A DNA stretch of 64,000 nt from Elymus sibiricus (lineage: Eukaryota > Streptophyta > Magnoliopsida > Poales > Poaceae), in the NCBI GenBank assembly GCA_039707655.1, contig CM077674.1, forward strand, positions 240,609,904-240,673,903, read 5' to 3'. The position numbers and the translations under genes were made by a program. The notes under the pieces were generated by a model. It did not search any database. It saw only the letters and a program-made list of their open reading frames with translations, and was not told the DNA's origin. Shown in pieces: positions 45,724 through 57,194 of this stretch (position 1 is its first letter; each line of letters begins with the position of its first letter).

Positions 45724-45737
45724 TAAGCTTGGGGAGT
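45724..45737 (+). other. Polypurine tract of element G
   Basis: TAAGCTTGGGGAGT immediately precedes the 3' LTR. It is near-identical to the tracts of B and H. Confidence 0.7.
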
Positions 45738-47153
45738 TAATACGTCTCCAACGTATCTACTTTTCCAAGCTCTTTTGCCCTTGTTTTGGACTCTAATTTG
45801 CATGATTAGAATGAAACTAACCCGGACTGACGCTGTTTTCAGCAGAACTACCATGGTGTTGTTTTTGTGCAGAAATAAAAGTTCTTGGAATGGAACAAAA
45901 CTTTTTGGAGAATTTTTGTGGAATAAAAGAAAAATACTGGAGCCAAGAACCACCGGAGGGGGGCCCCTGGTGGAGCACAACCCACCAGGGCACGCAACCA
46001 CCTCCTGGCATGCCCAGGTGGGTTGTCCCCACTTGGTGGCCCCGTTGACCCTAATTCCGACACTATAAAATCCTATTTCCGAAGAAAAAAATGAGGGAGA
46101 AAGAATTATCGCATTTCACGAGATGAAGCCGCCGCCACCTCCTGTTCTTCATCGGGAGGCCAGATCTAGAGTCCGTTTGGGGCTCCGGAGAGGGGGGTCT
46201 TTGATCTTTGTCATCACCAACCCTTCTCCATCGCCAATTCCATGATGTTCTCCACCGGGAGTGAGTAATTCCTCCGTAGGCTCACTGGTCGGTGAGGGAG
46301 TTGGATGAGATTCATCATGTAATCGAGTTAGTTTTGTTAGGGCTTGATCCCTAGTATCCATTATGTTCTGAGATTTATGTTGCTATGACTTTGCTATGCT
46401 TAATGCTTGTCACTAGGGCCCGAGTGCCATGATTTCAGATCTGAACCGTTTATGTTATCACCATTATATCTATGTTCTTGATCTGATCTTGCAAGTTATA
46501 GTCACGTATTACGTGTTATGATCCACAAACCCCGGAGTGACAATAGTCGGGATACTTTCCGGTGATGACCGTAATTTGAAGAGTTCATGTATTCATTATG
46601 TGTTAATGCTTTGTTTCGGTTCTCTATTAAAAGGAGGCCTTAATATCCCTGAGTTTCCTTATGGACCCCGCTGCCACGGGAGGATAGGACAAAAGATGTC
46701 ATACAAGTTCTTTCCATAAGCACGTATGACTATTTACGGAATGCATGCCTACATTATATTTATGAACTAGAGCTAGTGCCGTATCGCCCTAGGTTATGAC
46801 TGTTATATGATGAATATCATCCAACGAATATCACCGATCCAATGCCTATGACTTTTCCCATATTGATTCTTGCTAAGTTACTACTGCTGTTGCTACTGCT
46901 GTTACAATTGCTACTACTGTTGCTGTCACTGTTACAGTTACTGTTACTGTTACCACTGCTATCAAAACTATCATACTACTGTGCTACTGATCATATTGTT
47001 GCAGATAATAAATCTCTAGGTGTGGTTAAATTGATAACTCAGCTGCTAATACTTGCAAATATTCTTTGGCTCCCCTTGGTTCGAATCAATAAATTTGGGT
47101 TGAATACTCTACCCTCAAAAACTGTTGTGATCCCCTATACTTGTGGGTTATCA
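45738..47153 (+). repeat. 3' LTR of element G (1,416 bp)
   Basis: It starts TAATACGTCTCCAACGTATC, the second base having decayed from TG, and ends CCTATACTTGTGGGTTATCA. A TATA box TATAAAAT lies at 46064-46071. A microsatellite-like CTGTTACTGCTGTT stretch lies near 46875-46960. It is followed by LINE sequence. Confidence 0.85.
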
Positions 47154-47740
47154 AGGGTTTCCCAATCTGACAAGATAAAAACGCGATCTAATACACTACG
47201 CACAGGAGCTAACTGTTTGTTAGTCCAAGTATATCTAGCGCCGGTCTGAGCAATCTCCCGCAGAGCGGCCGCAGCGATGGCATTATTGAAAAGTGCAACC
47301 CTAGACCAATCAATATTGTGCTTGTTTTTATCCGCCCCCATGCGGATGAGTTGGAATCACCCCCTAAGATGATAGGCATAGTGGCGGCTTGCTTGGCCCC
47401 AACCAGTGCTTGGATTTCCCCCAAGAAATCCGCCGCACGCGAGTGGTCTGCTGGACCATAGACACACACGATCGACCAGACAGCCATAGAAACACGATGT
47501 TTGATCATAGCAGTAATAGAAAAGGAGCCCGTTTCCCATGATACAACATCACAAACATCATGATTACATCCCAGAAGAAGCCCACTAGAGTGGCCACACA
47601 AAGGTACCCAACCCCAAGAGAAACGCTGAAGGGGGTCGAAAGCGCAACGATGTCAATCTTCTCGCGAGCTATGTATTCTCTGAGTTGGGTACGGCGACCC
47701 GCGTGACCACAACCCCTAATATTCTAGAAAAGGTACCTCA
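47154..47740 (-). pseudogene. LINE ORF2 endonuclease fragment
   Basis: This is an APE-like endonuclease that would nick target DNA for target-primed reverse transcription. The N-terminal signature FWNIRGCG with RRTQLREYIAREKIDIV lies at about 47735-47650. A frame change follows (PFSVSLGVGYLC), then GLLLGCNHDVCDVVSWETG, MAVWSIVCVYGPADHSRAADFL and IILGGD. The usual Phe-Asn after GGD reads SN, and a shift near 47340 separates it from NNAIAAAALREIAQTGARYTW and VLDRVFILSDWETL. It stops at the G LTR boundary, before RT. Confidence 0.8.
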
Positions 47741-47909
47741 TTTATATGATATGGTTACGGAGGCAAACTCCTCTGGGGGTCGCCGGTTTTGCCACTCTTT
47801 TCTTGGCCGGGGCTCGGCTGGTGGAGGGTGCTGCATCAGCCTCCCTGGCTTATGCCACTCCACCTGACATCGAGGTCATCAGACCACCAAGAGCGGCCCC
47901 AACTGCGGC

Positions 47910-50044
47910 CTAAGATGGATCTGCCTCGGAAGTGGCAGCACTAGCCTTAGCCGCAGCCACAACCTTCGCAAGCGCCGCTTGGGCATCCTCACGCGCACTG
48001 ATCATCGAGATAATCTCACCACCCTTCATCCCTAACTCTATGCCACTATCGTCAAGGATCGATGCCAATTGAGGATCAGTAAACACATTAAGTATTTTGT
48101 AGGAGGGGGGCATTACCTGAGGTTTCCAGATTCTTGTCCGCAAGACGAAGCTGTGCACTCTCCAGAGAGGAGAGATCACCCAGCATCGCCTTGGATATTG
48201 CGCTTGGAGCCCGCTGAGCCACCGGGGTCGCCTTGGATCGCTTATCCTTAGCAGACGTCCCCGCCGAGCCCAGCGCGGCCTGAAGATCGCTCCCCGCCAG
48301 AGCAGCCGGAGACGGAAGGGAAAGCATTGCTGGATTGGCCACAGGCTTCCTTCCTGCCGTCTTCTTGGGGGCACGCCCAGAGCCACCAGAGCTGCGGCGA
48401 CTCGACTGGGGAGCGGAGGGGTGGCTCATTGAGCACACAACAAACATCAGAGCTCTGAAGCCTAGGTGAGGCCGAGAAGGAGGACACAGCAGCCCCAGCT
48501 TGCAGCACCACTCCCTCGAAGGTTTTGGAAGCAGGTACCACCTTAAGGTTAGAGCCATACTGATCAAAGGTCCGCTCCAGGGAATGAGCTGTGGGCGGGC
48601 TGCTCCCAGCAGTATCCAGCACCGCAGCACCCCAGGCTCTGGTGTATCCTATTCCTTGTCCATAGGAAGATCACTCACTTGTCCCAAGTCTCGGTGTCAA
48701 TGGAGGTGTCTGGCATGTTGTCCTCACGCTCCCCATCTTAACACGCCATCTCCACATCCTTGTGTTGCCCATCGGGCTGGCCTCCCGGGCCACCCTGGCC
48801 ATCTTTTTTCTGTCCCAGCTGACTACCGGACCCCGAGCTAGCAGCACCCCCAGGTGGGCAGAGGGCCACAGCAGGCCATCACTGGGACCCGGCGCTGACG
48901 GCCCATCCCCCAGGCACTTCAGCAGCCGCTCCACCTCAACCTTGATGTCATATCCCTCATGGTTGAACCAAACCTGCACGAAGCCGTTCAACTTGTCTGG
49001 CGCCTTGCAACCGAATTTCATCCTCACCGGCCCCAACCAGATGAGGGACAGCTCGTCCACCACAATAGGCCTCCAAAGCATCTTCACACCCTCCATCAGT
49101 CGATCAATGCAGCGGTTCTTCTTGGGAATGCTGTGGAGGCGGACCCAAACCTCCGGCATCGAGAGCGGCACAACCTCCTCATGAATGGTGTCATGCACCC
49201 TGACAGTGATATCATTGATAGACAGGAAGAGCTTGCCACTGGATTTAGCCATGTGAAGCAGGTCAGCCGAGGGGAAGATCACAGAGAAGTCATTGTCGCC
49301 CACCTGCGAGATCTGCCAGTCCCAATCACCAGCCACCATGTGCTTCAGCTCGTGCTTGAGAGTGCGGAGAGAGAGCTTGCCCAGATCCGCAGACAGGATC
49401 ACGCCATTGACGGCCTTCAGATCAGAGCCCGCCTCGTCGTCTTCTTCCTCAAACTCCATGCAGAAAAAACCCTCACCTGGGATAGCACTACCCATGATCT
49501 GGAGGTGTAGGTGCTTGCCCCTGGACGGGCACTAGGTGGAGGCCTACCCCTCCTGTAGATCACACAGAGGGGGGGGGGATTTGCACTTCGCTTGGAAGTG
49601 GCCCGTCTGCCCGCACTTGAAACATTCTGACCCTATTTCTTCCTCCACTAGAATGGGCGTTGGCGTCGATCCCCTTGGCGCATCTGGCAGTGCCACCGCC
49701 AAAGGCTTAGCCGACATGCGCGGATTCTTAGCCAGTGGATCCCCATGGCCACCACCACTGTAGGGGTGTTCCTGCGGCTTGTGCTCGAGCTCGCGGCGCC
49801 GCTGACCCTGCTTCCGCTTCTTCTTGCGCTCTTGTTGCTACACCCACCAAGGCGGAGGAGGACCCCAATCCGCCTCACGCTCGTAAGCACCTTGAGCTTG
49901 CCCGTAGTCACCGCCGTCACCACGACCCATGGACCGAGCCCGCTGGTCGCGCTTGGCCTTCTTGCGCAGATCCCGCTCACGACGCCGCTCCGCGTCCGGA
50001 TCCAGTGGCTCCATGGGTCGCTTCTCTGCCCTGCGGTCACCCAT
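47910..50044 (-). pseudogene. LINE ORF1 (nucleic-acid-binding protein), frameshifted
   Basis: This ORF1 would coat the LINE RNA. The ATG at 50044 (MGDRRAEKRP) starts a basic N-terminus that ends at 49838 by frame change. A CCHC zinc knuckle CFKCGQTGHFQAKC lies at 49624-49583. Next comes a DUF4283-like domain, intact from 49495: LRTLKHELKHMVAGDWDWQI, FSVIFPSADLLHMAKSSG and PEVWVRLHSIPKKNR, then WLGPVRMKFGCKAPDKLNGF. The C-terminal part (48630-47910) is Ser/Ala/Lys-rich. Knuckle before DUF4283 is the usual order in grass LINE ORF1. At least three frame changes are present. Confidence 0.8.
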
Positions 50045-50266
50045 GGCTGTCACTGCCACAAAGGACAGGAAGAGGGGTGGTGGAGGGGGAGAGGGGAGGA
50101 GAGATCTGGTGGAGTGAGCAAGGCGCCACACCTCTCTATCTATAGCTGTAAACCCTAGCGAGGGGTCGCGCGAGCCCTTCCGCAGCCATAAATAGCGTGG
50201 CCCACCGGGCCTGCGCAGGCCGCGAAATAGGCTAGGGCAACTAGGCCGGCGTGGGGCCCAGCCTGT

Positions 50267-50280
50267 CACTACAAGAAAAA
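50267..50280 (+). other. CACTA terminal sequence
   Basis: CACTACAAGAAAAA, the diagnostic start of the superfamily, directly adjoins LINE 5' sequence. The preceding three bases TGT would be one target-site copy. Confidence 0.8.
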
Positions 50281-51009
50281 GACACTTCCATGACATTCTG
50301 GGCCGGACGAAAAAAAATTCGGTCATGTTTCTGACACTTCTATGACGATAATTGTGGCAAAAACACGTATCATCATAGCTGTGGTGGGCTCCTACTTCTA
50401 TGACAAATAATTATGACAGAAAATGGGCTTTTCATCCTGGGCGGGCCAGAGACGCACCTGCATGACATTCTTTGGGCCGTCCATGATGTAAAAAATCATG
50501 GTAGAAGCGAGGGCGAGGTAAATTTCGGGGATCTCCTGGTTACGGTGGGTGGTAGGGGCCGAGCGATGCAGTGTGGTTTGCGCATTTCTCTCACTCCTAG
50601 CTATGTACGCGCGTGTGTGCTTGCATGCATGCAAGAGAGGTGTACACGTTCGCTAACTGAACCTGAGCGAGGCGTTCGCTTACTGAACTCGAGCTATCGA
50701 TCGATCCCTCGCACTACGTACTGAACCCAAGCGATCCATCCCTCGCAATACGTACACTAAACCCAATCGATCCCTTTGGCTGTTAACTGAACCCGAGCAA
50801 TTCCTTCGCTGCTAACTGAAGTCGATCAAGCCCCCGTGCGAGACGTGAGTTGAGCTAGCCAGTTGTTTGGTTGCCTCTCGATGAACAGTGCCCATTGCTG
50901 CCGCGCGTGCAATACACGTAGACATGAGTCAAGACTTGCATCGATCGATCAATCGAGCCCCTATCCCCGTTGCTTCCGCCCGCTCTACATGCACGCCCCA
51001 CCCCAGCCG

Positions 51010-51630
51010 ATGGGGGTTGGATGAACAGGACCCAGGCCATGTAGGCGGTTGGCACTGGATGAACAGGACCCCGAGGAGAGGCCGTACCGCGGTACGCCAC
51101 AACCCAGCAGCCGGTTGGGGGTGGATGAACAGGACCCCATGGAGGCTGGAGGAGGTCGATGGTGGATGAACAGTACCATGTGGAGGCTGGAGGAGGTCGA
51201 CGTTGGATGAACAGTACCCCGTGGAGGCTGGTGGAGGTCGACGATGGATGAACAGTACGCCGTGGAGTCCCGTTTTGTGGTACGCCACACCCCTCCCGAT
51301 CAACAGGACCCCGTTTCAACCGCAGGACAAAGTCCGTTTCCTCTGTTTTGCGGTATGCCACACCCCTCCCGATCAACAGGACCCCGTTTAGACCGTAGGA
51401 CAAGTCCGTTTCCTCCGTTTAGCAGTACGCCACACCCCTCCCGATCAACAGGACCCTGTTTCGACCGTACGCGGTTGCGAGAAGCCGTTTCCTCTGTTTT
51501 CTGGTACGCCAGGCCCCTCCCGATGAATAGGACTCCGTTTCGACCATAGACGATCGAAGAGAACTCCATTTCATATGTTTTGAGGTATAGACGGTCGAAG
51601 AGAACTCCATTTCATATGTTTTGAGGTACA
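51010..51630. repeat. Three successive short-repeat arrays in the CACTA subterminal region
   Basis: First, units of about 42 bp built on GGATGAACAGTACC and GGAGGCTGGAGGAGGTCGA, four copies (about 51120-51270), preceded by looser GATGAACAGGACCC copies. Second, units of 72-79 bp built on GCCACACCCCTCCCGAT and AACAGGACCCCGTTT, starting at 51284, 51357, 51429 and 51508. Third, two copies of a 40-bp unit GACGGTCGAAGAGAACTCCA (about 51551-51628). GATGAACAGGA recurs to 51800. Such arrays are typical transposase-binding regions. Overlapping ORFs on both strands here are products of the repetition. Confidence 0.8.
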
Positions 51631-52118
51631 CCACACCCCGAGTAGGTGGGGGGCGATGAACGGGACCCTGTTTTGGCTGTTCCATCCAATCCGGTTAGCT
51701 CCCGATGAACAGGAGCATTCTGACCCAGTCGGTTGCCTCTCCCGATGAACACGATCGATGTTGTTTCTCCGTTCTGACCCAGCCGGTTGGCTGCCGATGA
51801 ACACGATGCCATTGCTGCCGTCCATTGCCTATGCCACGTTGCCTCTCCATGTAAACGAGCATGGCTGTGCGAATGCGTGAGTACGCGTTTGAGACCCCGC
51901 CCGTATGTATGTATGTGGTCGTATTTTTTGCAGCGTGGCTATACGTACGTCTACACGATTGAGACAGGACAACGTGACATGCTACGTCGGGGGCTCTACT
52001 ATGACACGTGTCATTCATTACTTGGCCACGGTTCATCGTTACAGAGAGACCAATCGACCACTATGTACGTACATGTTTTGCGACCAGACAGATAACGCTA
52101 CGTATGATTCGACCTGGT

Positions 52119-52400
52119 GGGTCCCAACTGTCAGGGGGATAAGCAGGCACCTCCTTGCGTGCGAAGATATAATTGATGGGTCCCCTCTGTCAGGGGGATA
52201 AGCAGGCACTTCCTTGCATGCGAAGATGTAACTGATGGGTCCCAGCTGTCACGGGGCGGAATCATTTTTTTGTGCCTAATAAGGAGGCACTTCCTTGCGT
52301 CCGAAGATGTAGCTGGTAGGTCCCAGCCGTCAGGGGAGGAGCCAATTTTTTTGGCGTAATAAGGCACTTGCTTCTGTGCGGCCATGGACCATGTGAGTCC
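52119..52400. repeat. Repeats of a GGGTCCCA...GTCAGGGG unit
   Basis: Four units of about 57-80 bp each carry GGTGGGTCCCA or a variant, TGTCAGGGG, AGGCACTTCCTTGC and GCGAAGATGTA. Related single copies appear at about 53590 and 53668 (CTGGTGGGTCCGTACTGTCA), so the pattern flanks the middle of the CACTA region. Confidence 0.75.
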
Positions 52401-53624
52401 CTTCGGTCAGCCTCTCCACGTACATCCCTCTGCCAATGGCTGATGTTTGTTGACCATGTTGACCACGCCGCACCGAGAGCACCAACGCGGTGGACGACGG
52501 CGAGGCATACAAAGGGAACGACCCGGAGACGGGGAAGACGCGGCAGTGGATACCCACGCAGAGGGGAGCACAAGGGTTGACTGTCGGCTGGGTGGTGAGT
52601 GTGCCGTCGCCGAAAAATAACCGTAGGTGCGGGTGGGTAAAGGGATGGCCTGGCCAGCGGTGGGAGTATGGTGGGGCGGTGAGGCCTGCACGGCAGCACA
52701 GTCGTCCACGGGAGGAGGGAGCAGGCAGTCCCGTCCGCGCTGCTTTGGGCGGCTGGAGCAGGAAGATCAGAGATTGAAGAAGCATGACGGCTGTTGGATG
52801 GACATTCTACAGTCACTACTACTAGAATCGTCTGTTGACTAAGTTTTCTTTAGGCAGTGTGTGGATGTGTGGACTATAAGTTTTATTTAGGGGTATGTGT
52901 GGACTATAAGTTGACAAAGACATGCGTACACGTCAACTTAACAGGCCCACAAATCAGCAACACATCTGTGGTGGGCAACATACAACCCATTTTCTACTTC
53001 TTATGGAATTTATTGCAGCTCATTTACTGTTTGTTAGCATTACAACCCATTTTCCAACCAGGACCAGGGTTAAAAAATACAACCAAATTTCGCACGTTTT
53101 GGAGGGGTCTGAACTATTCTTATACAGAAATTTCGAGTCAGATTCAAATTAAGTTGAAAATAAATATTTACTAGGTTAAAATAGAATAGAATTTTGCGCG
53201 TGCAAAAATAAATCCAATGAAATTCAAAATCCAAAAATAAAAAAAATGAAATTTGAAAATAAATGCCGGTTTGCTGTGTATTTAGAAAATTTACTGCCTA
53301 TTTATTATTATTTCAGCCCATTTTCTGGGCAAGCCGAATGCATCCCTCCTCGTCTTGAAAGATTTGCACCCCAACAGGGCGGAGAAAAATAAGTTGGCCT
53401 GGGTTGGATATTCTTCAAAAAAGTAAAGCTGGGCTAGCCATTTTCACATAGAAAAAAATGGGCTGGTCATATGCCAAACGTAAAAAAACCTGGACTAGAC
53501 AGGCCACAGCCCCCGCACAGCCCAGTTGATACCGTGCTCCATCTCAACAACAACAAAAATATCTCTCAAAAAAACTGCAAGAGCTGCTAGGTCCTAGCTG
53601 TCAGCCGCTCCTTGTGCAATTCTC
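52401..53624. other. CACTA interior without recognisable genes
   Basis: Long open frames on the minus strand (52262-52816) are compositionally driven and unsupported by motifs. AT-rich sequence follows from 52800. A degenerate CACTACTACTAGAA at 52814 could be a second, decayed CACTA-type end but is isolated. Confidence 0.4.
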
Positions 53625-54120
53625 TCATTTAGTAATCAGGAGGCACTTGCCAGCGTACGGCCATGGCCCTGGTGGGTCCGTACTGTCAACCTCTCCACGT
53701 ACAGTCATCTCCTGATGACTCTCATTTGTTGACAATGCGGTGGCATTGTCGTTTGCCTGTTCGCCGGTGATTTGTCCCTCTGCATGCCGGCGCTCGTTGA
53801 GGAGACGGAGCTTGTAGCACTGGTCCTCTTGCGCTTGCCGGAATGCTGACACCGGCGGCGCTGGTAGCTCTTTCACCATTACGGCATGAACCGGCGAGGG
53901 AGGTAGCACCGGTTCCTCATTGGAAGACTCGTCCATCTGTCAGGCTCATACGGCGGGCCTGCCAGTCGGCAGCAATTCTGGCCAGCTCCTGCTTCTGCAC
54001 CGTCGAGAGGCTCTCCCACATCGGTCTGCAGCTGCGGTCAAAGAGGCGGGCTGTGTGGATGCGGGCGCCAGAGTGGGTTTCTCGGCCTCCGCGCATGTTA
54101 AATGGCGGAAGATGGATGGA
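53625..54120 (-). pseudogene. Captured gene-like fragment inside the CACTA region
   Basis: On the minus strand a frame from about 54085 reads FDRSCRPMWESLSTVQKQEL and ARIAADWQARRMSLT, ending at a TGA near 53934. An overlapping second frame opens at 53936 (MDESSNEEPVLPPSP) and continues with AFRQAQEDQCYKLRLLNERR to 53625. The two look like one protein broken by a frame change or short intron around 53940. The content is helical and Arg/Gln/Glu-rich, resembling uncharacterised grass proteins often dispersed with transposons. I do not recognise a function. Confidence 0.45.
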
Positions 54121-54250
54121 CGGGCAGCCGGTTTAATGCGTAAAAGAGACGTCCCGTGCCATTGGGTCACGTCGCTCGGGCATCTATACCTACTGGTACA
54201 CCTGATGACGCTGTGGTTCTACGTGGGAAGTTTCAGCTTTATTCTAAATA

Positions 54251-54866
54251 ACTTACAATTCATTGACTCATTGTAACAGTGGCATTAGATCAACATGCAA
54301 AACAATACATAGCACTATTCTCAGGACGCACACTGAACAGCTCGTTTGCCGTAGTTTCACAAGGGCCATAAAGTTTATAAGCAGCTTTTAAGTGTGCTAT
54401 ACCCTGCATCATCATGCCAGAAAAAGGTAGAGACCAACCACCGAAACAAGGGAGTAAGGGCTAGGGGGATATGGGCCAATAAAGGTCCGATATGTCGGTT
54501 AGCTATACCTAATCCTTCACTCAAAAATGCATCACACCCTTTGTAGGTTCAAGCCAAAGTCAAGCATGATCGTGTGCCACAGCATTCCAAGTTCAACATT
54601 GCGATCAAACTAACAGGCCTGGAAATTCATAGACAACATTGGCAACAAACTCTTAAATTACCATGTCAGAGAAAATGTTTACTTCAGAACTGAAGACACA
54701 AATAAAGAAAAAACAATCGATGCTGCTCACAGTAAAGGGCGTCCAATTCCAAAATATCGAAAGCATGTCTTCTTGATAACATCAATGAGAAAATTTTGAC
54801 AAGGTTTTCCCATTCCAACATATCAAATTTATGTCTTCTTGCTAATATCAATGAGCAAACTTTGAC
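54251..54866. repeat. Degenerate repeats related to the window's right end
   Basis: The stretch 54660-54780 (GAAGACACAAATAAAG, CGATGCTGCTCACAGTAAAG) matches 63640-63720 (GAAGACAAAGTTGTG, CGATGTTGTCCGTAGGC) loosely. A 66-bp unit (TTCCAAAATATCGAAAGC... TTTTGACAAGG) starts at 54743 and again at 54809, and a third start follows the inserted element at 55368. No ORF. Confidence 0.6.
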
Positions 54867-55354
54867 ACAATGTTCAAGAAATCGTTAATTGGTACCTGCT
54901 CGGTTGATTTAAGAGTAGCGATTAATCGGTGAATCGGCCAATTAACTGGATTAATCGGTCGACCATTAATTGGTAGATTAAATAGGAACTTGCCAACATA
55001 TATCTAAGTTTTTTATGTATTATACCATACTCTCATGCTCCCAGCTTTGTAGTATAACAAAACATGCTACCGTACACATATAAAAAACATAGAGAGGAGG
55101 TAAAATTATTAATCCTTGGTATTAAGGAGAGGGATGGGGCTGGAAGGGGTTACGGGCCAAAATTTTGGGCTTTGTTTGCCCACCTGTTAATGGGCCGGCA
55201 AGGATTAATCGGCCTAACTGATTAATCGGCCTAACTGGCCAATTAATCGGCTTGACAAGTTAACGCGATGAATAGGTGCTATTCGATTCGGCCACGCTAT
55301 GAGTAGCGATTAACTGGCCCGTTAACTGATTAATTGAGTGAATTCTTGAACAGT
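54867..55354. mobile_element. hAT-like non-autonomous element with inverted ends
   Basis: The ends ACAATGTTCAAGAA and (reverse complement) ACTGTTCAAGAA are inverted copies. Inner text on both sides is rich in ATTAATCGG and its inverse. Flanks ACTTTGAC (54859-54866) and GCTTTGAC (55355-55362) form an 8-bp duplication with one mismatch, the hAT length. The neighbouring 66-bp repeat unit shows the uninserted version TTTTGACAAGG. No transposase. Confidence 0.65.
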
Positions 55355-55474
55355 GCTTTGACAAGGTTCCCCACTCCAAAATATCAACGCCTACGATTAC
55401 AGAATGGGCTGGGTTTGTCATCAGTTTGCACATTGACATGGAACCTCGTGCTGGATTAACTAGCTGATCTTCTT

Positions 55475-57194
55475 GGGTAGTTCCACTAAAATCGACCAAC
55501 GTCATGCGTACCTTGTAGGTTTTTGCATTTATATGTTGCAAGGCCTTTCAAACGCTGGCACCTCCTTTCATGCAGCTAGTTTGATGGCTCAACGTGACGA
55601 TGAATGATGCGAGAACCAGTCGATGTATTGTGCATGATGAAGTATTATGGAGGCCACGAACCATCCTAACAATTTGTGCAGTTCCACTGAAATAAAGCTG
55701 AGCTTCCATGTCTGCATAAATACAGGAAGTGTGATTACTATAATAGTGGTACTAGTCGATGAAACATACGCTCACAAATATAAGCATCTTCGTTATCTTA
55801 TGGGAAAAGATGGCAAGACAATAGCTTCAATTAAGCACTTATTCAAAACGGTACCACAAGATAAGTAGCACAACATAACAAAGCACGATCATGTGGATGA
55901 AGGCCGATACAGACCTCGTTTGTTACAAGGCCGATACTGACCTCGTTTGTTACAATTGTGTCCACGACTGACTTGGACCTCTGCAGACTGGTCATGTCAT
56001 GAGTGTCTACTAATACGCTGTACAGCTTCTCGATTAAACCATCTGTAATGTACCACATCCAGTGACTACTTCTTTCTGCAAAGTTGAAGGATCAACTGGG
56101 CTCAAGAACTACAAGCCATTCGTTAGTATCTTCTTGTGCAGTTCCACTAAAATTTATGTTATCTGCAAACACGATCCCTGTTTGCAGAAGTAGAAATGAG
56201 GCAAAATCTTAGAAAGACAATTGCATATTACATAAAGAGTGGGTTCAAATCACAGTGTCAAACCAGTAGCCAAACATTGGCTCATGATAAATTAAGATGC
56301 TAAAGACATCATTACTTGTGTGATCACAGTTCCAGTGCTTCATTACAGCAGCAAGATTTGATTCTTCTCTTCTTCCGCTTGTTCTTCGCCTTCATCACTT
56401 GGTTCACTGACAGACAAGCTTGGCCTTCAATGTAAGATTTGCCATGTCAATTAGGATAGTAGCATTAATTTTCTAATGAGTAGCAAAATAGAGGCAACGA
56501 GTAGTAAAAATATCATTATCTTAACTCAACGGGATATTATGATGCACATAGGACTAGGAAGTCTGATTCTCCTTTTGTGCAGTTCCACTGAAATCAAGGT
56601 CGCAATAGCAATGAGGTGGAATAGATATCCCAGTTTGCACAAAGAAGTACAATACCGGTTGATGACTTGTACGCCCACAAAAAAACATCCACCTTATCTT
56701 AATGGGAAATAAAGAAGGACAGTAGCATTTCTAAAACAGTGCCATTGATTCATATCAATAGAGATATTATCTTAACAATACATTGGTTAAACATGTGCTT
56801 CCATCCACGTATAAACAGGTGATGCAGAGTTTGTTGCAACAAAGAAACAAGCAACATATTTGGGTTGGTCCCATTTATGTTCACTATATGGGAAAATATA
56901 GCAATATAATAGCTTCAATTCAATATTTATTCAAAAACAGTAGCAATACAAGTAGCACAACATCTCAAGCACACTGCACAATCATGTGAACGAAGGCCGG
57001 TACTAATCTATCACGAGGCAGAATTCAAACAACTCACACCTCCAAGTTGACATACGAATCTGCCAACGCAGATAGGAAATCCAATCTCCTTTTGTGTAGT
57101 TCCACTAAAATCAAGCAATGTTGTCGGTGTGACATTTTAGTTGAACTGCAAAAAACACTCTTAAAACAAAAGTGTTTTGTGCAGTGCACTAAAA
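55475..57194 (-). repeat. Cluster of modules sharing a conserved 19-bp core
   Basis: The core TGTGCAGTTCCACTAAAAT or a close variant occurs at 55475, 55675, 56135, 56576, 57093 and 57178 (degenerate) in one orientation, with an inverted relative at 57134. On the minus strand it encodes FSGTAQ or FSGTTQ in several copies. The surrounding 0.4-0.7 kb is also repeated: GTGATGCAGAGTNTGTTGCAAC at 56819 and 57540; ACCTTATCTTAATGGGAAA at 56690 and 57310; and GCACAACATNNCAA near 55868 and 56960. A minus-strand acceptor-like TTTATGCAG precedes the copy at 55711. No long ORF; it is a degenerate gene family, non-coding transcript or repeat of unknown type. Confidence 0.65.

Larger units (their letters stand above)
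34530..47153 (+). mobile_element. Element G: Athila-like Gypsy, 5'-truncated, split by element H
   Basis: G holds a protease fragment (34530-35290), a spacer, a 3' ORF of env-region type (36081-36655, resuming 43164), a long 3' untranslated region, a polypurine tract and a 3' LTR (45738-47153). RT, RNase H and integrase are missing, so it is either a deletion derivative or a non-autonomous family. Element H interrupts the ORF, with CTCAT duplicated. On the right G abuts a LINE. Confidence 0.75.
47154..50266 (-). mobile_element. LINE retrotransposon, 5' half
   Basis: It reads right to left: short 5' UTR, ORF1 (about 50044-47910) and the N-terminal endonuclease of ORF2 (about 47740-47154). The endonuclease is cut by G's 3' LTR; the RT and poly-A end are absent. 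The 5' end meets the CACTA terminus at 50267. Confidence 0.8.
50267..54250 (+). mobile_element. CACTA DNA transposon end and subterminal region
   Basis: A canonical CACTACAAGAAAAA terminus sits at 50267. It is followed by the TGACA/TATGACA-rich subterminal text usual for grass CACTA elements, then dense short repeats (51010-51630, 52119-52400) and a gene-like fragment (53625-54120). No transposase was found, and I could not find the matching inverted end, so the right limit given is an estimate. It is probably a non-autonomous or truncated copy. Confidence 0.65.

Noticed and set aside
47842..49763. Plus-strand ORFs over the LINE (for example 48500-48841, 48959-49510)
   Set aside because: They are antisense shadows of ORF1. 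The minus strand shows the zinc knuckle and DUF4283-like motifs.
51284..51512. CRISPR-like regular spacing of a 72-bp unit
   Set aside because: The units are degenerate over their full length with no unique spacers. The context is a plant CACTA subterminal region.
52262..52816. 184-codon minus-strand frame rich in Pro, Ser and Arg
   Set aside because: It has overlapping long frames in other registers, no motif, and a repeat-rich setting. This is most likely a GC-composition effect.
52814..52827. Second CACTA terminus (CACTACTACTAGAA)
   Set aside because: It lacks typical subterminal text and a matching inverted end, so it is too weak to call a separate element.
55260..55541. Minus-strand 93-codon frame with VDFSGTTQEDQLVNPARGS as an OB-fold (RPA-like) protein
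   Set aside because: Only a vague resemblance. The frame overlaps the hAT-like element, and the FSGT motif is a repeated module found in otherwise non-coding copies.
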